NCBI GenBank assembly: GCA_015501595.1
Contig: JADNRX010000126.1
Coordinates: forward strand, 1 to 64,000
Reading direction: 5' to 3'
Length of the DNA stretch: 64,000 bases
Source of the DNA: Hymenopellis radicata
Lineage: Eukaryota; Basidiomycota; Agaricomycetes; Agaricales; Physalacriaceae
Shown here: piece by piece, positions 36,541-47,440 of the stretch
Layout: each line of letters starts with the position of its first letter
Position numbering within the stretch: position 1 is the first letter of the stretch
Made by a program: the position numbers and the translations under genes
The notes under the pieces: generated by a model
The model's input: the letters and a program-made list of their open reading frames with translations, nothing else
The model's database searches: none
Told to the model about the DNA's origin: nothing

Positions 36541-38170
36541 TAATCCTCATCGTGTCGCAGCTGAAGTGTGAAACGGGTGATGGTGAGAGAAGGGAAAGGA
36601 GCGATCAGGCAAAGCCGCACCTAAACAAAAGCCAACATGCACATGAGGCCTACGTGGCAGTTGTCGGCGGCAGAGACTGGGACGGGGGACAGGTGAATGA
36701 ATATCAGCTCGACAAGCAATTGACTGTGCGTACCGTATGACAGTGGGTGACAGCCCGGTGATGCTGGGAATAGAGTATGGCCTGGAAGACTTCGCGACAA
36801 CACCACCTCCCAACCATGGGCCCACAAAGCCCTGCTCAAGGTCGGCCTGGCTCTCCATGGGCCCACGCTTGGGTATCATGGCGTGGTCGTGGTAGCACCG
36901 AAAAAATCATCGTACTTGATGGGATTGCAAGAAGCGTCTTGGTGGGGCCACTTGTCATCATGATTCTTCAAGTTGCACTGTTATCGTCGTGTCCTAAGTG
37001 CAGGCAGATACCGCTACAACAGTCACAGACGCACCTGCCAGCGCCTGTCGGCAGCCTCCTGCGCAAGTCATTATAAAATATTAGGAGGCTGTGAATATAC
37101 CAGGAGGGAAAGACGTACCGCTATGGCCGCTGTCGCGCTGTCGTGGGGAGAAGAAGAGAGCAAGTGATCGGACTTTGAAACTGCGATCGAAATGTAAAGC
37201 CAACATACACGTGATCATTTCCCCGACAAATGGACTTGAACGGATTTTCTCAATCTACTTGAAAAATGATTATTGGATTACTGCCAGGCTAGCTAATTGT
37301 AGGACTACCATGCTCACCATACACAGTAGTACAGCAATACAAATTGTTTAAGTTCGTATATAAGAGAGTTTACAGTATTACATGGTGAGTTTCCCATAAG
37401 CGGGAAACTCGCTGTGCAGCCTCTAGTCTGTTGACAACTGAATGTTCCAAAATGTGGTAAACCGTCAAGGATATATTTCCTTCATGCTCGCCGACCACTC
37501 CCCGAGCAATTGCGCGGGGCCGGTCGACGTGCATGATGCACTCCCCACCAGAGTCTCCGTTGTTGAAGAGTGACCGAGCCTGTGATGGAGGTATAGCCCT
37601 CACAGTTCGTCCTCCCGCCTCCCCGCTGCTCATCCTGCAAACAACATCACGGGCGCAGGGACTGCGACAGGACTAGCTCATTCGGCAACTGAGAAAGTTC
37701 GCGCCGCTGCTTAAAACCGCTTTGCAGAAATTGCTTATATCAGAACAAAAGATTTACTTACCCCGACGACGGCCAGGCCACCAGGTTATGAGCTTATCCC
37801 CAAGTAAAGCAGCCTAGAGACATCCGTCAGCGTCGAAGACCAAGTTCAATCGCGAACGAGTGTAGGGACAACGGTAAGCTGAGGAACGAGATGTCCATGA
37901 TCAAGGCCCTACTACGATCCGGAGGTCATCGAGGACCACACGCAAGGCCGCATCCAGCAGAGAAGTGTTGCCATGTCATTGCTCGGATGATTGTTGAGGT
38001 CGGCTGTCCACTACGGGCCCAGAGGTGGGATCAGCAGCGCGAGAAGAGGAAAAGAGTAGCCGAACAGTGCATGCAACGGTGTCCGTACGGAAGGAAAAAA
38101 ACAAGATATCGTAGAATGCAGAGTAACAAAGCCCCAGAAGATATCGCAAGGCCAGAGAGACGTCGTCCTT
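36541..38170. other. Mostly empty; one small possible ORF
   Basis: No recognised gene. The only frame with any merit is 37370-37633 on the minus strand, listed separately. Confidence 0.35.
37370..37633 (-). CDS. Possible 87-residue protein, unrecognised
   Basis: ATG-initiated frame beginning MSSGEAGGRTVRAIPP and including FNNGDSGGECIMHVDRP and ISLTVYHILEHSVVNRLE, with a stop at 37370. It has no signal peptide or membrane segment and no recognised domain. It is isolated from other genes, inside a repeat-rich interval, and could be a chance frame or part of a spliced or decayed gene. Confidence 0.25.
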   Translation of the reverse strand: MSSGEAGGRTVRAIPPSQARSLFNNGDSGGECIMHVDRPRAIARGVVGEHEGNISLTVYHILEHSVVNRLEAAQRVSRLWETHHVIL

Positions 38171-38487
38171 GATGCGCTGTCGTGGTCAGAGGCAGAAATG
38201 CTATCTGATCAATGAGCATGAGATCATATGCGATCATCCCTCTACTTCTTACCACCAGCACCTCAACGACGTGCTGGCGTCCAATCCTAGGATTCCCGCG
38301 GCTCTCTTTCCGCTCTTCGCTTTCTTTTTCGTCGCTCTTTGGACCGCGGCGCCGCTTCGAACAGTGGTGATGGACACGACCTTACGATGAGCAGAGCGCG
38401 AACTCGAAGCCTGGAAGATGGGCCAACGACATTTTCGGACATCGACGTTGGGCATCAAGACGATGTTGCCGGCTTTCAGAGTCTGAA

Positions 38488-40027
38488 TTGTCAGTTGGGA
38501 TACCGGCTGGACGGCGTCCAGCCAAAGACGGTACGTCTGAACACCTTTTGCCGTTCTTTTCTTACGGCGGACCAGAACAGCAATATTTTGGAGCAACGTC
38601 GCTGGTCTTCCAGTTTTTCTGCTCACTACAACAACACCGAGAGTTGGGATTTGGACTGAATGGTGCCGTGGGCGCGTCCAGTCGAGAACGGTATGCATTA
38701 TTCACACTTTTTCACTTTTCTTAAATCTTATGCTATGCAGGCTCACCCCGTTTTTACTGCCCGTCTCGTCTCCCTGTATTCCGACTACGGAGTCACGACA
38801 CTTATCCGCAACGGATATGTCATCTCGCTTCCCAATGGCGGCGACTACTTTGGCATTTGGTGCAGAGCGATCGCGGCTGCGATCGTTCATCTTCCTTACC
38901 TCCTACCATCACAACACCTCGTCGAGGTGCTGTGATACAGCCTCGGGACTTTACACGGCCCTCTCTGGGCCTTTTCTCTTTCTTCTTTTCTTTTTCAACC
39001 CGTGGCACACAAGAGCGGCTTCCGGCGGACGACTTTCTTGTGTTCTGCTCGCCCCGGCTAGTGACACCATCGCGTAAGCCTCCATGAGGGAGCAGCAACG
39101 CTTTGGGAAGATGCCGACATGTCCAGAGGCTGGATTAGATCCTACGCTGTCTTCGCCTGCAACGAGCCTGGAAGTTTGGATGAGGGCTAGCTGGCATCAC
39201 AGAATTTGTGCGTATTTCCTTTTCCTTTTCCTTCTAACTGGCCTGAACAGGCCTTTGTGTTCCACACCAGCCACAACGAGTTCGGCAACAACGACCGTCC
39301 CAACGCGTCTGCCCCAGTATAACGACTCATGGACTCGACGATGTTTGCGCCTTCACGGCAACGAGAACGCGTAAGCCCCGGCGAGGCAGCGTAGGACGAC
39401 TCAAACTCGACGCTGCTGCTCTCACGGTAACGAGATGCGTCAAACCACAAGGTTGCACGGACCACAACGACACCCTCTCCAACGACAAATCAGTCATCCT
39501 ACAACTGGCTATTCCATGTCTTCCGTGTCCCATAGTGTTCACTATGGGACACGGCGACGATTGCTACCCTTCCTCGCGCCCAGCTCTACCCATCACCACG
39601 GACGACCTGTAACACCGCCGCCTCTAATCGGCCGACAACGTGCAGCCTGCGTTCGCACTGCCAGACACCGTTGTCGAGCCTGTGTTCCCTTCACTGCGGG
39701 AGTTGAAATTTTATGTCCTCTAATCCTCTTCATTGTAGATGGCCCGGTGGATGTCCAGCCGAGCTGCCCCAGGCGGATAACTTGGCAGGAGAGTCTTGCG
39801 TCGACGAGCACGAGTCTAGACATCTATCCTTTACCATCACGTCCGTGTCGTCTTCTACTTCTCGCTCGTCATCCTCCATCCCGACGAGCCCCAGCCAGAG
39901 CTTGTCGACGACAACCGCGAGTGGTTCGTCTGCGAGCACGACAACATCGGACAATGCTGCGCTAGCATTGGCGCCGAGCCGGACCTCGGGAAGCGTGATT
40001 TTTAGTGTGGCGGTAGTACTGCTTTGA
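38488..40027 (+). CDS. Candidate multi-exon secreted/GPI-anchored protein, possibly decayed
   Basis: Exon-like pieces on the plus strand: GGPEQQYFGATSLVFQFFCS and GLNGAVGASSRE to about 38692, an intron gtatgcatt...atgcag, then AHPVFTARLVSLYSDYGVT and NGYVISLPNGGDYFGIW. Farther on, after an intron gtgcgtatt...gaacag (about 39208-39250), comes AFVFHTSHNEFGNNDRPN. The last piece (about 39733-40027) is a long Ser/Thr-rich tract (SSSTSRSSSSIPTSPSQS, TTTASGSSASTTTS) ending in DNAALALAP and a hydrophobic VIFSVAVVLL stop: the classic shape of a fungal GPI-anchor signal. I could not link all exons in one frame and do not recognise the N-terminal domain. Either a real gene with imperfectly seen exons or a degraded one. 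Confidence 0.4.
39523..39554. repeat. Perfect 15-bp hairpin, 2-base loop
   Basis: CCGTGTCCCATAGTG, TT, CACTATGGGACACGG. It lies inside the candidate secreted-protein region. It may be a footprint of a small palindromic insertion. Confidence 0.75.
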
Positions 40028-40397
40028 TGGCTGAATGGTTGTGTAGATACATATCCCGTGCACTTTGTTGAATTATCATAACTGAAGTTCAAATCATGTA
40101 TTCTCAGTGTGTTAGTTGACTAGAGCAATTTCAATGATATCATCCAGACCCAAGTCACTTCTGGAGAACTTGCAGCAACTTTGGGAGTAGAGGTGATGCC
40201 TGAGTTTACTCTGGAGGACTTATAGCAATTCTGGCAGGAGGCGGATCCCTGAGTTGTGTCAAGTTACTTTGAGCTGTCTCTGGCAACTTAGGCCGCTTAG
40301 GTCAACCAGAAAATAGGATCTAAACTTAAGTCAACCAGATGCCAAAGTGATTTTCCTGATGCGGAGCCGCCTTAGTAGAGACTTTTGTCAGTATACA
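40028..40397. other. No gene seen
   Basis: Spacer with repeated words such as gaacttgcagcaac and gacttatagcaat, suggesting an old internal duplication. Confidence 0.35.
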
Positions 40398-40664
40398 TAC
40401 TGTAGAGTTTCAATCAATTCGTCGGTCACGGGTCACGAGGGACCCAAAATCGACGAAATGTCACACCTGTCACTGGTCGCGCCAAAAACTGACGAATCTG
40501 GCTATCAAATTTGACGAAAAATAGCTCCAAAATTGACTGAATTAGGGTGTTATGACGAAAAATTTTCCCTGGTCACGGCGCCTATGGCGCCGCGACGAAA
40601 TCAAATTTTCGTCAGGCCGGTCACACGTCACACGGCCTGACGAATTGAACGAAACTCTACAGTA
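40398..40664 (+). mobile_element. 267-bp TA-flanked MITE, copy 1
   Basis: Begins TACTGTAGAGTTTC and ends GAAACTCTACAGTA. The inverted ends extend imperfectly (caattcgtcag/caattcgtcgg). TA at both borders suggests Tc1/mariner-type insertion, with TIR CTGTAGAGTTTC; this is inference. It is rich in gacgaaaa and cgtca words. By eye it is identical over its full length to the reverse complement of 47036-47302. Confidence 0.8.
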
Positions 40665-41697
40665 CTGTACTATTACGGTAAGGTCTTCTCATAACGCGTA
40701 ACGGCGGGGTCGTTTGATCTTATCGGACCCCGCCGATCGCCTGGAAATCCTAATCGGGTTTCCATCAAAAAAATTTTAGGAAAATCTGTGAAGACTTGCC
40801 CGTAATAGTACAGTACTACTAGTAGTGGTGAAGTGGCGAAGAGCATCTGTTCATTATTTATAGTGCCCAGGTCATACCTTCCGGGATGCCCAGGAGGGTG
40901 CCTGCTGAGTACTGACTCCTTCGGCCTTAGGCCAGCGGCCTTCTGCCTAAATATGGAAAAAAAACCTTTGTAGCTTTTGCAGCACCAGCAATACTTAGCA
41001 CGCTTGCCACTGAGCCATATTGCTTCGTTGAGGAGCATTTTCGGCTAGCTGTATTGGTCATTACCGCACTGTGACCGCGCTGCTCACCTAATAGGAATGC
41101 AGGTGGAATGGATAGTAGGTGGGTGGCAATTTTTCTAACATAACTACTAAAAGCTATCATATCAGGCCTATATTATGATAAGATAGGTTTGGCCACAATC
41201 AGGCTGTGAAAGAGGAAGAAGAAGAAGAGAGGAAGAGAAGAGGAAGGTGCACGAATATAGTGGTACTATACTGCGTGTTGTGTCGAAGACGGGTCTGCCG
41301 GCTTCACGGTCGAGAGGGAAAGGGGAAAGGAGACTGTGATGACCAATTCCAAAAGACCATATATGGTCATTGAAATTGCAGGGAACGAGAGTCTTGAGAG
41401 GGGAAACCGGCTGGAGCCGACGGAACCCCAAGGCAGACAGACCAGTCTTGAGCGTGCGGGAAACCGAATTCGAGACGAAGGCCGAATCAGGAAACACCAA
41501 CCCGAGCGAAGGCTCACAACAACTGATTCGGACAGAGAAACGAATCCAGTTTCCCCACCAAAAGGCTGAGCGAGGAACAAGTTAGGTTCAAGTTTCAACA
41601 AACAGCTAATTGAATAACGATTCACGTAATATAAGACATATAAGCAGAGCAGTAAGCATAAGAGCATGTATGAGCATAAGCAGGTATGATAACAGTA
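40665..41697. other. Spacer 3' of the retroelement; tRNA-like A box
   Basis: No protein gene seen. On the minus strand near 41025-40960 is TGGCTCAGTGGCAAGCG, an exact match to the Pol III A-box consensus. About 50 bases on is a run of eight T. No B box (GGTTCGANNCC) is present, so it is at best a decayed tRNA or SINE head. Confidence 0.35.
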
Positions 41698-43418
41698 TTA
41701 ATCTAAATCATCTAAGGATCCGTCATAGGAACCAACGAGAGCAGCAGGTATTTTACAAGCCACACGGAATTTCTCGAATGTGGCGGCGAGGTCGACGAGG
41801 TGAGATTGACGATAAGCTTTTGATGTGGAGAGAGGAATGATTTCTTCCATACGACGCCAGTAGAGCAAGAAAGCGAGTGAAGTCCACCCGCCCGTGGCCG
41901 CGACCGTCTCTGGAGGTACTCCGGCCAGAAGCAGCTCGACTGCCCCACCAATCCTAAAACTGTGCCCGAGAACGTGGTAGAGAACATGATGTTTCCAGCA
42001 TTCGTAACAGCGGGCAAGAAAGGCGGGTTTGGTGAGGTGAGACCAACTGCTTCCTGATGCCACGTAGGCAAATAACGGCGCCTCCTTCGTGACTGACGCG
42101 TTGACTTTGAGGTGGTTGCGAAGAGCGGCGACAGGACAAAGTGCGTCGTGTCGAGCGGTAAGAATAACAGCGGCCCCGGCCTCCTTAGTAGTCTTGGACC
42201 AAGGAATCTGAAAACTCGCAGATGACACGCCATCGCGTTGAATAAACGAGATACTAAGATTTATTGTCAGATCTCACTCTTGACCAAGAGTAGAAGAACA
42301 TACTTCACACCGCGTGTAACATGATAAGCTGCATCAAAGTCTGAAACCTTGGCGACAACAGTTTCTCCAAGTCGACGACAACCCCAGAAAGTGACTGATG
42401 CCACCGCCCAGACAGCCGCGTCGCGGGGTTTTGATAGATCGAGATCCTCACGAAGCGCTTTCAAATGCGCAATCGAAACCGGGGCACGCAATGGACGCTT
42501 GTGAGAGGCGCCTTCTTTCCTGGCAGAAACGCGCGCAAGTTCGACCCAGCGGTGGTGACCATACCACGGCGCGCCGTTCACGTCATGCCACGCCTTGATA
42601 CCCGACAACCAATTCTTCACCGCGTTGCCCCCAACTTGGCCCTTGTACTGACCGATGAAGGCGCACAAAAGCGTATAGGATGCCGGCATGCGTTGAGACT
42701 CGGAGATGTTGTGCAGGTCGCAGAACTGATTGAATCGCAGGATACCCGCTGCGTAAGTTCCCTTCGTACTTGGCGCATATGCATTGCGCAGCGACATGAA
42801 AGCAAGCTTGACTAGTTCCAGAGGAAGTTCGTCGTCCAACGCCTTCTTGTGGATCTCGGCGTATTCGGATGTCTATCCAAATAGGCGATCCGATGCCAGG
42901 ATGTGAGGTCGAAGTTCGTTGTTGGCCATGCGGTCTGCCTGACGCGGCTTGCGAGCTGTCTTTGTGAGAGGCCGTGGAATGAGTGCCACGCTGCGAGAGG
43001 ATGTCGGTTGTGCAACTTGAGGAGCTGAAAAGAGAGGGAGAGTGCTGGATGATGGGGCCGATGATGCAGGAGTAGGGAGAGATGGAAAAAGTGATACAGG
43101 CGGAGAAGTTGATGTGGTAGGCGGTGGGTCGTCGGATGAGAGATCAAAGGAAGAAGTTTTAAATCTAAAAGATGGATCTCCACGAGGAGGAGCCGGTGCA
43201 GCGGCGGGTGGCGATGAACGGAAGTCAAAGCTGAATACAGATGGGAATGAAGGTGGAGAGGCTGAAGGAGGTGAGAGAATTTGGGTGGACGTGAGGCGCA
43301 GAGGCGACGACCCTTCAAAGTCATCGCCCTCACTATCACCCGCGGCGAATGGCGCCGCAAAACTGAAAGGAGAACTAGACATGGACAAGGAGTCCACGGA
43401 GCTCCTCTGGGAGCACAA
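41698..43418 (-). pseudogene. Tyrosine recombinase of the retroelement
   Basis: Inserts the element's circular cDNA by site-specific recombination. Starts in a Ser/Pro-rich disordered stretch (MCSQRSSVDSLSMSSS, SSSTLPLFSAPQ), then LRPHILASDRLFG, a TAG where relatives have Trp, and in the same frame TSEYAEIHKKALDDELPLE. The core-binding domain (YAPSTKGTYAAGILRFNQFC) and the catalytic domain follow: first Arg in FWGCRRLGE, a 50-nt intron (42254-42303), then SFQIPWSKTT, HxxR in GHSFRIGGA, and the nucleophilic Tyr in FLLYWRRME. All four recognisable catalytic positions survive; only the nonsense codon breaks the gene. Ends at 41698. Confidence 0.85.
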
Positions 43419-45748
43419 TGCGAGTGTGTAATTTCAACTCCGGCGGACCAAATTCCCCGCGCGAGATGGGGTCAGCCGGATTGAGAGAGGTTTCGATGTA
43501 TTCATAGGCAGGCGAGATGCCGGTTGCGACGAGAGTTGTGAAGGAACGACGAATAGAGAGGTTAATGAATGGATTGGGGCAACGGCCCTTTCGAAAAGAT
43601 CCAATAGACCCTTGGTTATCAGAGTGAATTAGGAGATGAGCATCGGTGACCTTCATGGCCTGAAGGAAGAGGAGTAGAATCTCGATGGCTATCGTCTCGA
43701 GCCAGCCAATGTCCTGACCTGGAGCCAACTCCTTCCAGTTAGGAACAAGACGAAATGCAGCCCATTTGCCGCCGATGAGGATTCCAATTCCCCACGACGT
43801 CGAGGCATCTGCAAAGAGACGTAAGTTCTTAGGCGGACCCAGTACCTTCAGCGGACGTGTGAAGTTAGGTACAGAAAGCTTCTGCACCCACCACTTGACA
43901 TCAGATATAACTGATGGCGGAGGGTGTCGACGAACGAACTCGTTGCCCTTGAAAAAGGCGGCGAAGTTGGAGAGGGAGGAGAGATATGCAGTGCCGGTCG
44001 TGTGAACAAAGGCGACATGACAAAGAGAGCCGTGGATCTTGTTGACTTCCTCGAGTGTGCAAGAAGTACCTGCGAAACTGGCAGCGAAAACCTCAGCGCG
44101 CTGCAGGAATTTCATGCGTTTCTCCTCCGTAAACCCCACCCAACGCTCCGCGAAGTGCCAGAGGTAGCCAATGAAAGTAGTCAAGAAGACAAAGTCTGTA
44201 TCGCCCTTATCGTTCCACGGCGTGAGGAGCGGCGCGACCATGGCCATCATATCCTCGTAATCAAAGTCGTAGCGAAACGCGCCAGCTATGACCGGGCCAA
44301 GACGCGAGGTGTAACGGACATTCTTGATGTCGTCCTCATACTTGAGTCCGACGTCAACACCCTGTGCCTCCCATACATGCATCAGAGTGTTTGCAATCAT
44401 GCCAGCATTGCTGCTAGCAGATGCAGCACCAAACGGGAAAGTGTGCTCTATGTAAAAGTCCTCCGGGTCGCCTTGGAACACCAAGAACAGTTTATGGTCA
44501 GGAAGGACCGGGCAGGTGCGATGGAATTTCGCGATATCCTTGGTACATGCTTGAGTACCGGGGGGTGCATTCGCCACCTGAAGAGGAAATGTCAGCCAAC
44601 TGGCACGACAGGAGGAAGCGAGACGCAGCTCGAAGGAAGGAATGAGACGCCTCACGCAGGAGTGCTCGGTTGCATCCCACTGTTTCCCACACGGGGAGCA
44701 GCATGACGCCTCAACCGAGGACGCCCGCGAGTAGGAGCAATGACGACTCAACCGAGCACGCCTGCGAGGAGGAAAAAACAAGCTACTTCACTGAAGCACA
44801 CCCCCGAAAAGAAGAAGGAAATAAAGAAATAAAGGCTATATACCCTTAAACACGAAAGAGACTACTCACAATTTGTTCGACACGAGGGGCCATGTCAAAG
44901 TGCGTCGGGAAGTCCTCCTTGTCGATGAAATCGTTCACCGCCGGAGCTTCATGACAGCTTTTCGACAAGTGGCGGCACACGCGCAACTTGTCCAGCAAAC
45001 CCGGGTCTTGCGACGCCGGCGCGACAATCAGAGGAGAATAGTGAAACGGACCACGCAGGATCCGCTCCACATCCGAACGCGAGAAAGGACCAGAGATGCT
45101 ATTTGCTGTGAGCTCGTCTGTGATATACTTGTCGACCGCGTGCTTGTATGTGATGCAGGATGGATGGTTTGGAATAACAATCGTGGAGGTAAGGATTGGC
45201 ATGCGGCCGAGGGGAAATCCGTTGCGAAGATTAAAGCAGAGAAGAGGATATTTGGACGTTAGATTATGTTGATCAAGTAAGCGTTCGAAAGCGTCTGCAT
45301 CGTAGGGCGTTATAATTCTTGAGAAAATTTCGTTGTCAGAGTCGGAAGAATGAGCGAGGGGTAATCGTCGATGAACAGAATCAGCAAAGTTCGTATAAGC
45401 AAGGAATGGACGGGTGGAGGAGGGATCACTCTCAGGTGCGGGGTCGGCAGGAGTAGGCGAAGGCGTGATGGTCTCGAGAACCGCACCATGCGCAGACGTC
45501 GAGGCGGTCTGTATCGCTGTGGTTGCACTTGCCGGAGCCATAGATGTTGAAGTATGAACAGATAATGACTCTCGAGGTCGGATGGATGATGTTCTTGTCG
45601 CGTAGGATACCCCAGATTGGCCTCGCATTCGACTTCTGTGCGTGATTAGTGGATACATGTCCCTTCTCCGCACAGACGAGGCAGACGGGAGAGATTCCCT
45701 CGCCTTCACCACGGCGTGTACCCCGAAAGGAACCGCGCGAGGCTCCAT
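43375..45748 (-). CDS. Reverse transcriptase / RNase H of the retroelement
   Basis: Copies element RNA to DNA. The start is uncertain: the frame opens at 45748, but MAPASATTAIQ near 45541 is a likelier start and overlaps the end of the Gag frame. The N-terminal half runs to DIDKEDFPTHFDMAP-type sequence at about 44870. A 292-nt GT-AG intron (44578-44869) follows, unusually long for this window and containing a duplicated ~30-bp unit (actcaaccgagcacgcctgc). It resumes VANAPPGTQACTKDIAKFHR, then FPFGAASASSNAG, LKYEDDIKN (the YxDD catalytic motif), and RNase H with LRLFADASTSWGIG, WLETIAIEILLL and LLIHSDNQGSIG (catalytic Asp, Glu, Asp). It ends LPEELRGLLVHV at 43375, overlapping the recombinase start by about 40 nt. 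No premature stop is seen. Confidence 0.85.
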
Positions 45749-46793
45749 CAGCGGAGCCTCGCGCGGAGTAATTCTTGCCTGACCGTGACGCGACGTCAGC
45801 CCGCTCTCTCTTTAAAGCCTCTGCCACCAACAGCTCTGCCTGCTTCTTGGCATTGAACGTGATCAATGCATTTGAATACTCACGCTCGTAGAACGCGCCA
45901 TCGTAAGCCGTCGGCATGCTCGCGTACTCGCGACGCAGCTTTGCCTCCACCGAAGCCCAAGCATCATACTCCTCGATCTTCTCCGTGAGCCCGTCGAAGA
46001 ATGAATAATGCTGCGCCCAGCGAAGCGCCCAAGGACCCTTTGGGCCCGCCTTGTCTCTTGAATGGCAGAATCTGAGGCGATTTTGGGCGCACTCAGTATA
46101 CTGACCGTACGACGGGCGAACGTCGTCGCCGAATTGCTTCACAACTTGAAGCTCATCGACGTTGAGTATATATTGGCGGACCACAGAGCCGGGCCGAGGA
46201 TTGGCCTTGATGGTAGGAAGGGTAGCGGCGTGCTCCCAGATGTGGCGCAGCGCGGCGTTAGAGAAGACGGACTGTGGGAGAGGAGTAATTTCTTCAGTAT
46301 CGTATAAGACCTGATGACATTTGATATCAATCTTAGCTCCGGGCAACCTGGCCACCTCCATCGTCGTGTCCATGCACTTGTTGTCCTTGGGTGCATCGGC
46401 GACCGCCTTCGCGTCCTCCTTCTTCTTCTTCTCCTTCGCTTTCCACAGCGATACCGCGTTTCAGACGTAAGTAGGGACCTTCTTGACGTGGGAGAGGAAG
46501 TCAGTTTCACAGAACGCGGCCTCCTCCACCTTCGTGAATGAAATGTACGAAGCTGCAGGTGACCCAGCACTCGTCGCACCAGCCACACCCATGGTGAAAT
46601 CCATCGTCTTCTGCTCCCGCGCCAAATTTTCCACCTCGATATCCGCGTTCTTCGACAAGCGGAGCGTGACATCAAGTTTCTTGAACATATCGCATATCGC
46701 CTGCGTCGTGTGAGTCCGACGAATGCGCGGCGGTAGCAGCGGTGCTGGCGGCGGGGCGGGATTTTGCTGCTGGGAGCCTTGAGTTACGGACAT
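45432..46793 (-). pseudogene. Gag-like protein of the retroelement
   Basis: Starts MSVTQGSQQQNPAPPP, then coil-like sequence to DFLSHVKKVPTYV, a TGA (46461-46463), and the same frame continues NAVSLWKAKEKKKKEDAKA, VARLPGAKIDIKCHQVLYDT, and SVFSNAALRHIWEHAATLP. The C-terminus has Cys/His clusters: CLVCAEKGHVSTNH, ICSYFNIYGSGKCNHSDTD and CAWCGSRDHHAFAYSC, as in mushroom YR elements, where they probably bind nucleic acid. The TGA fits CGA (Arg) mutated by C-to-T. Confidence 0.8.
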
Positions 46794-47035
46794 CGGGACG
46801 AGGCGAAAATTTTGTCATCCAGAAAAAAAGGATTAGTCCCCACGAAGGGCAACCGATAGCAAGCCCTAACGAATAGAAGCCTGAATCAACTGCCTTACGA
46901 AAAGCACAGCTGAACAAGGAAGGAAAGGACAGAAAAGAAATTTCAGGAAAGAACGAGGAGCGGAAGGCGTAACCACGATGATGGAGAACACGACAGGTAG
47001 TATCCCCAAGGATTGCAAAGCTGTCGTGTTGTATG

Positions 47036-47302
47036 TACTGTAGAGTTTCGTTCAATTCGTCAGGCCGTGTGACGTGTGACCGGCCTGACGAAAATTTGAT
47101 TTCGTCGCGGCGCCATAGGCGCCGTGACCAGGGAAAATTTTTCGTCATAACACCCTAATTCAGTCAATTTTGGAGCTATTTTTCGTCAAATTTGATAGCC
47201 AGATTCGTCAGTTTTTGGCGCGACCAGTGACAGGTGTGACATTTCGTCGATTTTGGGTCCCTCGTGACCCGTGACCGACGAATTGATTGAAACTCTACAG
47301 TA
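47036..47302 (-). mobile_element. 267-bp TA-flanked MITE, copy 2 (inverted)
   Basis: Reverse complement of 40398-40664 with no difference noticed by eye, same length. Different flanks (gtatg before, catgt after) support independent insertion or inversion. Confidence 0.8.
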
Positions 47303-47440
47303 CATGTATGAAGTAGATGACTACGGCCCTAGATGGCCTGGCACTATCTTATCCTAAGATAAGTTTACCGCTCGTACCTCGCGATGACTTATCGCGGACC
47401 AATACTTGCTGGGGCGAGCTCTTGGAATCAACTCGAACGC

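Larger units (their letters stand above)
41698..46793 (-). mobile_element. Tyrosine-recombinase (DIRS/Ngaro-like) retroelement, decayed
   Basis: Order in the transcribed direction: Gag-like, reverse transcriptase/RNase H, tyrosine recombinase; no integrase or protease. This is the layout of YR retroelements, in the version common in mushroom genomes. Gag and the recombinase each carry one premature stop (TGA at 46461-46463, TAG at 42873-42875), so the copy is probably not self-sufficient. True ends are unclear: the 267-bp inverted repeats at 40398-40664 and 47036-47302 bracket it but each looks like an independent MITE. No split direct repeat was noticed. Confidence 0.85.

Noticed and set aside
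42812..43360. His/Leu/Arg-rich 180-codon minus-strand frame
   Set aside because: Shadow of the Ser/Pro-rich N-terminus of the tyrosine recombinase in the adjacent frame.
43924..44706. Plus-strand 260-codon frame
   Set aside because: Antisense shadow of the reverse transcriptase/RNase H gene, which has clear catalytic motifs.
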